Origin: Syntrophaceae bacterium UBA6078
Lineage (GTDB): Bacteria; Desulfobacterota; Syntrophia; Syntrophales; UBA2210
DNA length: 64,000 bases
Direction: 5' to 3'
Assembly (NCBI GenBank): GCA_002428735.1
Contig: DIXO01000027.1
Coordinates: 1 to 64,000, forward strand
In this document: positions 1 to 8,588 of the stretch, piece by piece
Layout of the letters: each line of letters opens with the position of its first letter
How positions within the stretch are numbered: the first letter of the stretch is position 1
The notes under the pieces: generated by a model
Database searches by the model: none
The model's input: the letters and a program-made list of their open reading frames with translations, nothing else
Told to the model about the DNA's origin: nothing
Made by a program: the position numbers and the translations under genes

Positions 1-888
1 AATAATTTTTTTAATCTTATCTTCGCCTCCCAGGGCATCGAAACCAAAACTGCCGAACCGTTCCCTGAACAGCATGTTCACCCACTCAAGACGGTGTTGA
101 AGGCGAAGGTCCTCAATCATGCCGCTCTCGGAAAGAAATCTTCGGTGCGCCACCAGGATATCCACCAGTTCCTCGTGCCCCCATCCCTTTAAAGCAGATG
201 TCATGAGAACCTTAAGGTCCCAGCCTCCCACGGCAGCAGGACTGTACGCCCTGGCAGCCATCAAATCATTGCGCGCTTTTACCGCCAGTGTCTGTTGGTC
301 GGCCTTGTTGACAACAATGATATGGGGAATTTCCATTATCCCCGCCTTTATGAATTGTAAGAGATCACCGCTTCCAGGCTGAGCAATAAAGACAACCGTA
401 TCGGCAACCTGATCAACTTCCGTCTCAGACTGACCCACACCGACGGTCTCAACAAGAACGATATCATAGACGGCTTCAAAAACCGTCAGACAATGACGGG
501 TCCTCCAGGCGAGTCCACCGACATGCGTGCCGGCAGCCATACTCCGAATGAAGATACCTGCATCATCGGGATCATAGGCGATACGGGACCGATCCCCCAG
601 AAGAGCACCACCGCTTCTTTTGCTGCTCGGATCAACGGCAATGACTCCAACCGTTTTTCCTCTTGACCGGTATTCATTCACCAGACGCGATACCACCGTC
701 GATTTCCCGGCTCCCGGTGGACCGGTTATGCCCACAACGTGTCGTTCAGGTTTCGCGTTCCTGCTTAACTCATCTACGAGCTTTCGGTGCCATTCAAAGC
801 GTGAAGATCCCGTTTCCTCAAATACATTCAGAATCTTGGCAATGGCTTTCTTGTCTCCTCTCAGGACACTGTCAATCGAGATGTCCAC
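1..888 (-). CDS. meaB: MeaB/ArgK-family GTPase, acyl-CoA mutase chaperone (3' end outside window)
   Basis: This G3E-family GTPase loads and protects the B12 cofactor of methylmalonyl-/ethylmalonyl-CoA-type mutases. The visible 296 codons include a Walker A motif (GPPGAGKST, about residues 56-64), the switch motif ETVGVGQSE and the NKAD guanine-specificity motif. Family members have about 310-330 residues, so only the extreme C-terminus is missing. I chose a GTG start at 888 because GGAGGAG lies about 10 nt upstream and the in-frame sequence beyond it does not look like family protein. It follows the mutase by 42 nt on the same strand, the usual partnership. Seen: motifs and frame. Inferred: it serves the mutase next door. 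Confidence 0.93.
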   Translation of the reverse strand, partial: MDISIDSVLRGDKKAIAKILNVFEETGSSRFEWHRKLVDELSRNAKPERHVVGITGPPGAGKSTVVSRLVNEYRSRGKTVGVIAVDPSSKRSGGALLGDRSRIAYDPDDAGIFIRSMAAGTHVGGLAWRTRHCLTVFEAVYDIVLVETVGVGQSETEVDQVADTVVFIAQPGSGDLLQFIKAGIMEIPHIIVVNKADQQTLAVKARNDLMAARAYSPAAVGGWDLKVLMTSALKGWGHEELVDILVAHRRFLSESGMIEDLRLQHRLEWVNMLFRERFGSFGFDALGGEDKIKKII

Positions 889-930
889 CCGGGCGTGTCT
901 CCTCCATGGGGCCGTATACTGACCTTGCTC

Positions 931-2928
931 CTACAGGTCTATATGATTTGCTTCCGCAACAACGCCCACAATCTCCATCATGATCTTGTTGAGATCAAAG
1001 TCTTCGGGTGTATATACCTTCTTGACCCCGGCCTTACGCATCTCCGGGATGTCATCGCGCGGAATGATCCCGCCGAGGATAAGCGGAATATCACCGATTC
1101 CTCTCTTTTTCATGTTCTGTATCACGTCGGGGATCAACTCTCCGTGCGAACCGCTGAGAATGGAAAGACCCACCACATGAACGCCTTCCTGCATGGCGCT
1201 CTCAGCAATCTGTTCGGGGGTCAACCGGATTCCCTCGTATACAACGTCCATACCCACATCCCGCGCTTTGATCGCGATCTGTTCGGCACCATTGGAATGA
1301 CCATCAAGCCCCGGTTTACCAACGAGAATCTTCAGGTTACGCCCCAGCTTGTCACTCAGTTCCTTTACCCGCTGATTCACCTTGACGCCTTCCCCGATCC
1401 TGGGCAGCTGAGCAGCAGCAAGGCTGACACCGGTAGGCGCACGGTATTCGCCAAAGATCTCCCGGAGGGTACGCCCCCACTCTCCCGTTGTAACTCCGGC
1501 ATTCGCACACTCAATACTGATTTCCACTATGTTTTTACCGGTCTTGATGCCTTCACGCAGATTGTCCAGCGCGCGCGCAACCGCGTCTTTATCTCTCCGG
1601 GTGCGAAAATCATTGAGAATAGCGATCTGCTCGGCCTCAACGGCATCATCCACGACGTAGATTGATCCGGCTGTATCCGTTGTCAGGGGAGATGGCTCAC
1701 ACTCGGTAAACTTGTTGACGCCCACTACCGTCCGTTCTCCCATCTCAATCTGGCGCAACTTGCTCGTGTTGCTTTCGACCAGTTGCTGCTTCATGTACCC
1801 GCTCTCCAGGGCGGCAATGATCCCTCCTATCTCCTGAATCTTGCTCATCTCTGACTCGGCAGCTTCTTCAAGTTCTTTCTCTTTACGCGCAACTACTTCG
1901 GAACCATTAAAAATGTCATCATATTCGAGAAGATCGGTCTCAAATGCCATGATCTGCTGCAACCGAAGACTCCACTGCTGATCCCACTTCCGGGGAAGTC
2001 CGAGGGCCTCATTCCATGCCGGTAAAGCCACAGACCGAGCACGGGCGTCCTTGCTCAACACAATACCGAGAAACTCATAAATGATTCGCGCAATATTGTT
2101 CTCGGGCTGTTGTGATGTGAGCCCCAGACTGTTGACCTGGACGCCATACCGAAACCGTCTCATCTTGGGATCGTCAACACTATATCGCTCCTTGCAGATA
2201 CGGTCCCACATCCCGGTAAATACCCTGACCTTGCACAGCTCTTCCACAAAACGAATCCCTGAGTTGAGGAAAAAAGAGATCCTGCCCACTACATTCTGAA
2301 AATCTTCCTCTCTCACGTGCCCCGATTCCCTGACCGCATCCAGAACGCCAATGGCGTTGGACAGGGTAAAGGCTATCTCTTGCACGGGAGTGGCGCCTGC
2401 TTCCTGCAGGTGATAGGAACAGATGTTGATGGGGTTCCATTTCGGGATCCGGTTGACGGTATAACTGATCACTTCGGAGGTCAACCGCATGGATTCCTTC
2501 GGAGGAAAAATATAGGTTCCGCGACTCAAATATTCCTTCACAATGTCGTTCTGGGTGGTACCCATCAGCCTGGAAATGTCGGCCCCCTGCTTCTGGGCCG
2601 TCGCTACGTACAGGGCAAGAATCCAAGCCGTAGAAGCATTGACCGTCATGGAGGTGTTCATCTTCTCAATGGGAATCTGATCAAACAAAAGATCCATGTC
2701 CTCGTAATCTCTCACCGGAACGCCTACCTTGCCAACCTCGCCTCTCGCCAAAACATCGTCCGAATCATATGCCGTCTGGGTGGGCAGATCAAAGGCAATG
2801 CTCAGCCCCGTCTGTCCCTTGGCAAGATTGCTCCGGTACAGTAAATTGGATTCCTTCGCGGTGGCGTACCCCGAATAGGTACGCATCAACCACGGCTTCT
2901 CCTTTGAATGATTGATACTCGCTGTCAT
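931..2928 (-). CDS. B12-dependent acyl-CoA mutase, MeaA/ethylmalonyl-CoA-mutase-like
   Basis: Single-chain adenosylcobalamin mutase of 665 aa with an N-terminal TIM-barrel catalytic domain (about 1-500) and a C-terminal B12 domain. The B12 domain shows DGHSNG (DxHxxG, about 542-547), the SIL segment and GG of the base-off/His-on fold. Length and long matching stretches (for example KGQTGLS, LPTQTAYD, KDARARSV, LPAWNEALGLP) resemble MeaA/ethylmalonyl-CoA mutase more than the roughly 720 aa methylmalonyl-CoA mutase. By alignment from memory, the Tyr (MRTYSG) and Arg (RRFRYG) that hold the acyl carboxylate in methylmalonyl-CoA mutase are kept, which argues against an isobutyryl-CoA substrate. 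Start: ATG at 2928, 9 nt after AAAGG; a GTG at 2934 is also possible. Family assignment is strong; substrate is uncertain. Confidence 0.85.
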   Translation of the reverse strand: MTASINHSKEKPWLMRTYSGYATAKESNLLYRSNLAKGQTGLSIAFDLPTQTAYDSDDVLARGEVGKVGVPVRDYEDMDLLFDQIPIEKMNTSMTVNASTAWILALYVATAQKQGADISRLMGTTQNDIVKEYLSRGTYIFPPKESMRLTSEVISYTVNRIPKWNPINICSYHLQEAGATPVQEIAFTLSNAIGVLDAVRESGHVREEDFQNVVGRISFFLNSGIRFVEELCKVRVFTGMWDRICKERYSVDDPKMRRFRYGVQVNSLGLTSQQPENNIARIIYEFLGIVLSKDARARSVALPAWNEALGLPRKWDQQWSLRLQQIMAFETDLLEYDDIFNGSEVVARKEKELEEAAESEMSKIQEIGGIIAALESGYMKQQLVESNTSKLRQIEMGERTVVGVNKFTECEPSPLTTDTAGSIYVVDDAVEAEQIAILNDFRTRRDKDAVARALDNLREGIKTGKNIVEISIECANAGVTTGEWGRTLREIFGEYRAPTGVSLAAAQLPRIGEGVKVNQRVKELSDKLGRNLKILVGKPGLDGHSNGAEQIAIKARDVGMDVVYEGIRLTPEQIAESAMQEGVHVVGLSILSGSHGELIPDVIQNMKKRGIGDIPLILGGIIPRDDIPEMRKAGVKKVYTPEDFDLNKIMMEIVGVVAEANHIDL

Positions 2929-2961
2929 AACCACGCCTTTTATTTATTAAAACCCCTTGCA

Positions 2962-2992
2962 GAATGCCCCGTGGCTTGCCACGGGGAGCTTC
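2962..2992. repeat. REP-like palindromic element between acd and mutase genes
   Basis: A perfect 8-bp inverted repeat (CCCCGTGG at 2967-2974, CCACGGGG at 2979-2986) closes over CTTG and is flanked by GAATG and AGCTTC. This layout is typical of short RAYT-associated REP palindromes in proteobacteria. It lies in the 69-nt gap between the acyl-CoA dehydrogenase stop and the mutase start. In the transcript it would form a stable hairpin without a T tract, so it is more likely an RNA stabiliser or partial attenuator than a terminator. I saw no second copy in this window. Confidence 0.6.
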
Positions 2993-2997
2993 ACTTT

Positions 2998-4140
2998 CTA
3001 ATACCCCAACCGATTCGCTATCACCATACGCTGTATCTCAGAAGTGCCTTCGGTTATCGTAAACAACCGCCCATCACGCCAAAAACGCTGGATGGGATAC
3101 TCCATCATGTACCCGTACCCGCCATGTATCTGCATGGCATCCCCCAAGAGTTTTTGGAGCAATTCGGAGGTGAACAGTTTGACCATGGGACCCTCGACGC
3201 TGACATCCTTCCCCTCGCTGTACATCCATGCCACACGGTAGGTATAGGTGCGCATGACATCGACGCTTGTGGCCATCTCAGCCAGTTTGAATCTCGTGTT
3301 CTGAAATTTGATGATCGGCTTGCCAAACTGGACACGTTCCTTGGCATATTGGACGGTCAATTCAAGTGCCGCCTGCGCGACTCCCGTGCATCGCGCCCCA
3401 TAAGTGATACGACCCGACAAGAGCGTGCTCGCAAGCTGTTCAAAACCACCACCTTCCTTCTCTCCAATCATGTTCTTGGCTGGAACACGGCAATCCTCGA
3501 ACACAAGTTCTCCTGTCTCGATGGATCGATTTCCTACTTTATCGAGCTTCCTCGCAACAGAGAATCCCGGTGTGCCCTTTTCGACAATGAAAAGATTGAT
3601 CCCCTCCCCTCGCTTGGTGGGATCAGTATAAGCGGCCAAGATTACGTAGTCGCAAAAGGGGCCGTTAGTGATAAATATCTTCGTTCCGTTAATGATGTAG
3701 TCATTTCCGTCGCGTACGGCTGTGGTCTTAATCGAAGCCGCATCCGAACCGGAATTCGGCTCGGTCAGACCGAAAGCTCCGACCATGTCTCCCGCAATGG
3801 CGGGAATGAGATACTTTTCTTTCTGTTCTTCGGAACCGTAATTGTAGATCGGCTGGGTGGCGAGTCCGCTCTGGGCCATCAGTGAAGAGGCGATTCCCGC
3901 ATTCACGCGATTGAGTTCTTCCACCATGATGCATTCAGTGATCTTGTCACCTCCGCCGCCACCAAGCTCAACGGGATACCGCGGGCACAGGAACCCTTGT
4001 TCTCCCGCTTTTTTAAAGAGCTGCCTCGGAAAGACACCCGTTTCCTCCGCCTCTTCCATAACGGGGGCAACCTCTTTTTGGCCAAAGTTTCTGATCGCCT
4101 CTCTAAACATCTTGTGCTCATCTGTCAGTTCAAAATCCAT
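2998..4140 (-). CDS. acyl-CoA dehydrogenase (short-chain type)
   Basis: FAD enzyme of 380 aa, the normal family length, that introduces the 2,3 double bond of acyl-CoA and passes electrons to an electron-transfer flavoprotein. Seen: the N-terminal helical domain, the FAD signature FGLTEPNSGSD near 119-129, the C-terminal IHGGYGYMMEYP block and the catalytic Glu of TEGTSEIQ at about 364, as in butyryl-/glutaryl-type enzymes. GGGAG precedes the ATG. It sits between the hydroxybutyryl-CoA dehydrogenase and mutase genes, giving a full beta-oxidation spiral apart from thiolase. The exact chain length cannot be read from sequence. It is much shorter than described methylsuccinyl-CoA dehydrogenases. 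Confidence 0.93.
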   Translation of the reverse strand: MDFELTDEHKMFREAIRNFGQKEVAPVMEEAEETGVFPRQLFKKAGEQGFLCPRYPVELGGGGGDKITECIMVEELNRVNAGIASSLMAQSGLATQPIYNYGSEEQKEKYLIPAIAGDMVGAFGLTEPNSGSDAASIKTTAVRDGNDYIINGTKIFITNGPFCDYVILAAYTDPTKRGEGINLFIVEKGTPGFSVARKLDKVGNRSIETGELVFEDCRVPAKNMIGEKEGGGFEQLASTLLSGRITYGARCTGVAQAALELTVQYAKERVQFGKPIIKFQNTRFKLAEMATSVDVMRTYTYRVAWMYSEGKDVSVEGPMVKLFTSELLQKLLGDAMQIHGGYGYMMEYPIQRFWRDGRLFTITEGTSEIQRMVIANRLGY

Positions 4141-4161
4141 GAAAATTCTCCCTTCCTATTT

Positions 4162-5025
4162 CTATTTTTTCTTATCATACTTGTAGAAGCCTTCTCCCGT
4201 TTTCCTTCCAAATTTTCCAGCCGAAACAAACTTTCTGAGACATGCCGGGGGCTTGAACTTGTCATTCCTCAACCGCTGATACAGATCCTCCGTGACATGC
4301 AACGCCGTATCCAAGCCGACAAGATCTCTTAACTCAAGAGGCCCCATCCTGAACCCGCCCCCTTCCCGTATCGCCGTATCAATCTCCTCTGCCGATGCAA
4401 CGCCCTCGTCGAACATATTCATTCCCTCGTTGTACCAGGGGTTCAGGATGCGATTGACGATAAACCCGGGAGAGTCCTTACAAGTAAAAGGCTGCTTTCC
4501 CATTTTCTTACTCACCTCAATGGTCACTTCCACCGTTTTCTCGCTTGTTTTCTCCCCCACAGGGATCTCGATAAGACGCATCAAGGGGGGGGGATTGAAC
4601 CAGTGCATACCAATTAACAATTCCGGGCGACCTGACGCCTCGCCCAATTCAGTAATTGAAAGCTGGCTCGTATTGCTGGCGAAAATCACCTCCGGTTTGC
4701 ATACCGTGTTCAAACGGGCAAAAAGCTCCGACTTTATCTTCATGCTCTCAATGATGGCTTCGAATACGAAGTCCGCATGCGCCGCTTCTCCATCAACATC
4801 GGTAGAGGTATGTATATGCGATAAGGTCGCGTCTACCTCGTCCTGTGAAATCTTGCCCCGCTTCAGGCCCCCTTCAAGGAACCCCGTAATCCCCGACATT
4901 CCCCTCTGTACGAACTCGTCTTTAATGTCCACCATCGAAACATCAAAACCACTCCGGGCAGCGACTAAAGCAACACCATGGCCCATTACCCCGGCACCTA
5001 CAACTAAAATCTTCTTTATATCCAT
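4162..5025 (-). CDS. hbd: 3-hydroxybutyryl-CoA dehydrogenase
   Basis: NAD-dependent oxidation of 3-hydroxyacyl-CoA to 3-ketoacyl-CoA. The 287 aa length is standard for the stand-alone bacterial enzyme. An N-terminal Rossmann motif GAGVMGHG (from residue 10) and the catalytic His of GMHWFNPP are present, followed by the LIEI Glu and the FIVNRIL Asn. The C-terminal KTGEGFYKY is characteristic. AGGAG lies upstream of the ATG. The gene follows the enoyl-CoA hydratase by 11 nt. Unlike the related gene at 5839-6558, all catalytic residues are intact. Confidence 0.95.
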   Translation of the reverse strand: MDIKKILVVGAGVMGHGVALVAARSGFDVSMVDIKDEFVQRGMSGITGFLEGGLKRGKISQDEVDATLSHIHTSTDVDGEAAHADFVFEAIIESMKIKSELFARLNTVCKPEVIFASNTSQLSITELGEASGRPELLIGMHWFNPPPLMRLIEIPVGEKTSEKTVEVTIEVSKKMGKQPFTCKDSPGFIVNRILNPWYNEGMNMFDEGVASAEEIDTAIREGGGFRMGPLELRDLVGLDTALHVTEDLYQRLRNDKFKPPACLRKFVSAGKFGRKTGEGFYKYDKKK

Positions 5026-5036
5026 GATTTCAGCTC

Positions 5037-5822
5037 CTATTCTCCCGTAAAGTTCGGCTTTCTCTTCTCAAAGAATGAAGCCATCCCTTCCTTGGTGTCC
5101 TTGCTTGACATGACAAGGCATTCGGCCAAAGCTTCATAGGCCAAACCGACGGTCAAGCCCGTTTCTTGACCCATGTTGATGGCCTTCTTTGCCCATTTCA
5201 TGACAAGAGGGCTTTGCCGGGTCAAACGCTTTGCCATAGACATGACGGCCTCTTCAAGTGCATCGGTAGCGCAGATCTGATTTACAAGCCCGAGGGAAAG
5301 AGCCTCCTGGGCATCAATCATAGCACCCGTAAAGATAAGTTCCTTGGCCTTTCCGATACCAACAAGCCGGGCAAGCCTTTGGGTGCCTCCTCCTCCGGGT
5401 ATGATGCCGATACCGGCTTCAGGCTGACCAAATTTGGATACATCGGAAGCAATGCGAATATCACAGGCCATCGCAAGCTCAAGTCCTCCACCCAGGCACA
5501 AACCGTCAATCATCGCAATAACGGGTTTATCGAGCTGCTCAAAACGTGTGTAAAAGCCCTGAGCCAATGTGGCCATGAACTGCTCCATCTCAAGTGGACT
5601 GAAAGTTGAAAGCTCCGTCAGATCGGAACCGGCAATAAAACTCTTACCACCTGCACCGGAGATGATTAAAACTCTCACAGCTCCATCATTTATGGTGTTC
5701 TCCAGAGCACTTATCATCTCCAGTCGCGTAGTCCGGTTCAATGCATTCCGCTTCTCCGGACGGTTCACAATTATCCGAGCAATACCCTCACCCTTTTTAT
5801 ATATTATATTCTCAAAATCCAT
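5037..5822 (-). CDS. enoyl-CoA hydratase (crotonase family)
   Basis: Hydrates 2-enoyl-CoA to 3-hydroxyacyl-CoA. The 261 aa protein is of normal length. Both catalytic glutamates can be placed: in LGGGLELAM and in FGQPEAGIGI, followed by the GGGGTQRLARL block. The oxyanion-hole region FIAGSDLTEL is near residue 64. CAGGAGG precedes the ATG. Its place between two dehydrogenase-type genes supports a role in the same beta-oxidation sequence. Crotonase relatives catalyse many reactions, but retention of both glutamates argues for a true hydratase. Confidence 0.93.
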   Translation of the reverse strand: MDFENIIYKKGEGIARIIVNRPEKRNALNRTTRLEMISALENTINDGAVRVLIISGAGGKSFIAGSDLTELSTFSPLEMEQFMATLAQGFYTRFEQLDKPVIAMIDGLCLGGGLELAMACDIRIASDVSKFGQPEAGIGIIPGGGGTQRLARLVGIGKAKELIFTGAMIDAQEALSLGLVNQICATDALEEAVMSMAKRLTRQSPLVMKWAKKAINMGQETGLTVGLAYEALAECLVMSSKDTKEGMASFFEKRKPNFTGE

Positions 5823-5838
5823 GGGCGCCTCCTGCTAA

Positions 5839-6558
5839 CTAGTATGTGTAAAATCCTCTCCCCGTCTTTTGGCCTAAGAATCCCGCCTCCACCTTGCGCC
5901 GAAGCACGGGACATGGACGATACTGTGGACCAAGCTCCTCGGTTAACCATTCTAGGGTTTTCAGCACTCGGTCCAACCCCACTCTATCGGCATATTCAAA
6001 CGGGCCAATCGGGAAATTGGCACCCAACTGCATCATCTGGTCGATATCCTTCATCTCGGCCAGCCCGTACATATTGATATAGATAGCTTCATTAATCATG
6101 GAGGCGAGAACCCTGTTCAAAATATGGCCGGGACGATCTTGGGAGATCACTGTCGTAAATTGCAACTTTTGGAATAGGGTCTTGGCCGCTCCCAGCGCAT
6201 CGTCAGAAGTCCTCTCACCACCAATCAATTCGACCATCTTCTTCTCCGGGAATAAACTCGATAATGAGAACCCCACAAAACGCTCCGGTGTTGCTATCCG
6301 ACTAGCTGTCGACGTGACACTCCGATCAATACTCTCGGCAAGCCACACCTGAGATTTTGTCAGAGAGTAAGACATTCTATCAGAAAAGATGGTTGAACCA
6401 CCTTCGTAAAACTGAACTATGACGCTGGTATCTGTGGCATCTGAAGCTATATTATCATAGGATTCCAACCGGTTGACATCAATCCCCGTCTCCCTGCACA
6501 TATCAGCAAAGGAACGAGCCTCTTCACTCCGACCCAGTATCAGTATTTTTTCTTTCAT
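5839..6558 (-). CDS. degenerate 3-hydroxyacyl-CoA dehydrogenase paralogue
   Basis: A 239 aa relative of the hydroxybutyryl-CoA dehydrogenase at 4162-5025, recognisable from GHILNRVLASMINEA and the C-terminal QKTGRGFYTY. The N-terminal nucleotide-binding half is shortened: the GxGxxG loop is replaced by LGRSEEA, and the catalytic His and Asn of HWFNP are Ser (FSLSSLF). The Glu of MVELI and the Asn of ILNRV remain. It is therefore unlikely to be a normal NAD-dependent dehydrogenase; it may be a structural subunit, a CoA-binding regulator, or a decaying copy. The frame is open throughout. Its ATG overlaps the regulator stop by 4 nt with GGAGG inside the regulator gene, so translation is coupled. 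Confidence 0.75.
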   Translation of the reverse strand: MKEKILILGRSEEARSFADMCRETGIDVNRLESYDNIASDATDTSVIVQFYEGGSTIFSDRMSYSLTKSQVWLAESIDRSVTSTASRIATPERFVGFSLSSLFPEKKMVELIGGERTSDDALGAAKTLFQKLQFTTVISQDRPGHILNRVLASMINEAIYINMYGLAEMKDIDQMMQLGANFPIGPFEYADRVGLDRVLKTLEWLTEELGPQYRPCPVLRRKVEAGFLGQKTGRGFYTY

Positions 6559-7274
6559 ATTGCCTCCAAATTAGCATCTTCATCTGAAAACCAATTTTTT
6601 TCTGCCTTTATGGTCTTAACAACATAATCCATTCCCTCTCTGATATGTCTTCTTATTAGTGCAGTAGTCTTATCACCATCTCTGGACCTTAGGGCACTCA
6701 AGAGGTCCTTATGTTCACTCTTTATTACTTTGATTCTCTCATCATCCAAGTATTCCGGACGATACTTAAGGTAAACCTGTTCAAAGATATTTTCCAAAAT
6801 ATTGTAGATTACATCGTTGTGGGCATAACAGATCAATTCAAGGTGAAATTGGGTATCCTCGAGAATGAGTTCCCGCCGTGAAAGTCTGATGCTGTGACTT
6901 CTCTTGAAACGCTGTTCAATCTCAGACAGTGCCTTCTTATTGATATTCTCAATAATATCCGGAATAATGGCTACTTCAAGAGCCTCTCGTGCCTGATATA
7001 ACTGACGCACCTCTTTCTCTGATATCTCGCCGACGAAATATCCCTTGTTTGCCTCGTATCGTACAAGTCCGGATGCCTCTAAGCGGTTCAATGCTTGAAT
7101 GACAGGCGTGACACCCATATTCAGCCTTTTGGCTATGTTTCCGTAAATGAGCTTTTGGCCCGGAACGAGTTGGTTGATGGAGATCAGGTGTTTGATCTGA
7201 CCGTAGGCTCCCTGAATAAGCATCCCTTTTTTATAGTTTGAGCCTTGAGAAGTATGTGACTTCGAGTTTTTCAT
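6555..7274 (-). CDS. GntR-family transcriptional regulator (FCD/FadR subfamily)
   Basis: Probable acyl-CoA- or organic-acid-responsive regulator of 239 aa. A winged-helix DNA-binding domain (about 20-85, with GNIAKRLNMGVTPVIQAL) precedes an all-helical FCD domain. That domain keeps metal-ligand-type histidines in FHLELICYAHND, KSEHKDLL and RRHIREG. It is the first gene of the seven-gene fatty-acid/mutase operon, so it probably controls its own operon from the promoter just upstream. The effector cannot be predicted. Confidence 0.9.
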   Translation of the reverse strand: MKNSKSHTSQGSNYKKGMLIQGAYGQIKHLISINQLVPGQKLIYGNIAKRLNMGVTPVIQALNRLEASGLVRYEANKGYFVGEISEKEVRQLYQAREALEVAIIPDIIENINKKALSEIEQRFKRSHSIRLSRRELILEDTQFHLELICYAHNDVIYNILENIFEQVYLKYRPEYLDDERIKVIKSEHKDLLSALRSRDGDKTTALIRRHIREGMDYVVKTIKAEKNWFSDEDANLEAI

Positions 7275-7341
7275 AAAGAGAACAAACCTTTCGCTCGATG
7301 GCCAGACAGGAAATCAAGATATGTATGCTTATATTTAATTA

Positions 7342-7372
7342 ATTATCTAACTAAGTTTTTACATGCTGTCAA
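7342..7372 (-). promoter_or_regulatory. candidate sigma70 promoter for the gntR-acd-mutase-meaB operon
   Basis: On the minus strand a perfect -35 TTGACA (7372-7367) is followed after 19 nt by GATAAT (7347-7342), about 70 nt before the regulator ATG. The 19-nt spacer is long; TAGATA at 17 nt is a weaker alternative. The AT-rich, partly palindromic stretch TTAATTAATTA across the -10 region could be the operator of the GntR protein. Confidence 0.45.
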
Positions 7373-8048
7373 GAACTTTTCTTGTGAGACTAAAAAAATA
7401 TATGCTGTTTATTCTCACAATGATATTAAGGCACTAAGGAATCGTTTACCAGAACGCATACAGACATTAAAGGTAATCAAAGAAGTGTCAAAGGGGTCGC
7501 TGGCTCATAATTTGATGTTACCGAACATCGACTTCCGAAAGGATGGTTGATCATGATTCAGCGATCCAAATATTACCGGGAGGCAACGTATCTCAGCAAT
7601 AAACACCGCAGGATTTCACCCCGTGAAAGCTCCTCATATTTTATGAGACTCAATCATTGAATATTGAACCATCATCATACGGTCTTTCTCTCATCCAATT
7701 GGGCGTTATGGAGATCCATATTATCGTCATAGCCTACAAAGCAAATGGCCCGCCTTGCTTTTCCATATAGTTTGTGTAATAATCATTTCAGTACGATGTA
7801 TCCTAATTAAAATAGATTCGGTCAAGTGGATCGGGGGCCATTGTGTCATCGAATATGTTTTGAAACTGCGTAAGGTAATGTCGGCCGGTTTTCACAATCC
7901 TTCCTCGTACGCGGTGCCGGGATGTGTTTTGCATGCCCGGCCTGCCATGCGCGTAGTGTGCCCCTGCAGAATATCGGTCGGCCCATAATCGTCTTGAAAC
8001 AGTCAGAACAATCGGCCGGAAAGGGTTCGACCGAGAGAGAAATTCCTC
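7373..8048. other. divergent intergenic region between gntR operon and ectABC
   Basis: Together with 7275-7372 this leaves over 700 nt with no gene I can support. Open stretches are short and lack family resemblance or ribosome sites. It holds the candidate ectABC promoter near 7755-7783 and the operon promoter on the other side. No tRNA or recognised riboswitch was seen. Confidence 0.6.
7755..7783 (+). promoter_or_regulatory. candidate promoter upstream of ectABC
   Basis: TTGCTT (7755-7760), 17-nt spacer, AATAAT (7778-7783). This would give a leader of about 260 nt before ectA. The long leader leaves room for osmotic regulation, but nothing in the sequence proves it. Confidence 0.35.
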
Positions 8049-8588
8049 ATGAGCACTCAAAAATCACACATGGATGATATTTCATTAAGAACACCGAACA
8101 TCGACGATGGTGCGGCTGTATATCAACTGGTGAAACGCTCTCCCCCGCTCGACCTGAATTCGCGTTACTCGTATCTGCTCCTGTGCGACCACTTCAGCGA
8201 GACCTGCATACTGGCTCAGCACGGCTCACAAGTGGCGGGCTTTATCTCGGCATATCGCCATCCGAGAAAACCGGACACGCTGTTTGTGTGGCAGGTGGCG
8301 GTTGCCGAAGAAATGCGTGGGCGCGGCTTCGCAGAACTCATGCTGGAGCGCATCCTCTCAAACGCCCCGTGGGCATCGTGGATTGAGACGACGGTCACGC
8401 CGTCGAACCGGGCATCGCTCAGCTTTTTTCAGGCCTTTGCCGATGCCAGAGGGGCCGAGTGCCATCGTCAGCCCTATATGACGGAGGATCTTTTTGGCAC
8501 TGATGCCCATGAAGAGGAAATGCTCCTTCGCATCGGCCCCCAGAACACAACCGACAAAAAAACTGATACATACAAGGAGATACAATGA
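8049..8588 (+). CDS. ectA: L-2,4-diaminobutyrate acetyltransferase
   Basis: GNAT acetyltransferase of 179 aa that acetylates the gamma-amino group of diaminobutyrate, the second step of ectoine synthesis. The acetyl-CoA loop EEMRGRGFAELML near residues 82-94 and the EctA-typical start region (RSPPLDLNSRYSYLLLC, WIETTVTPSN) are visible. The stop overlaps the ectB start by 4 nt. The ribosome site before the ATG is weak (GAGAG). Order and products of the three genes make the assignment secure. Confidence 0.96.
   Translation: MSTQKSHMDDISLRTPNIDDGAAVYQLVKRSPPLDLNSRYSYLLLCDHFSETCILAQHGSQVAGFISAYRHPRKPDTLFVWQVAVAEEMRGRGFAELMLERILSNAPWASWIETTVTPSNRASLSFFQAFADARGAECHRQPYMTEDLFGTDAHEEEMLLRIGPQNTTDKKTDTYKEIQ

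Noticed and set aside
7755..7988. Short plus-strand frame before ectA
   Set aside because: It begins within the candidate promoter, has no ribosome site and no recognisable protein.
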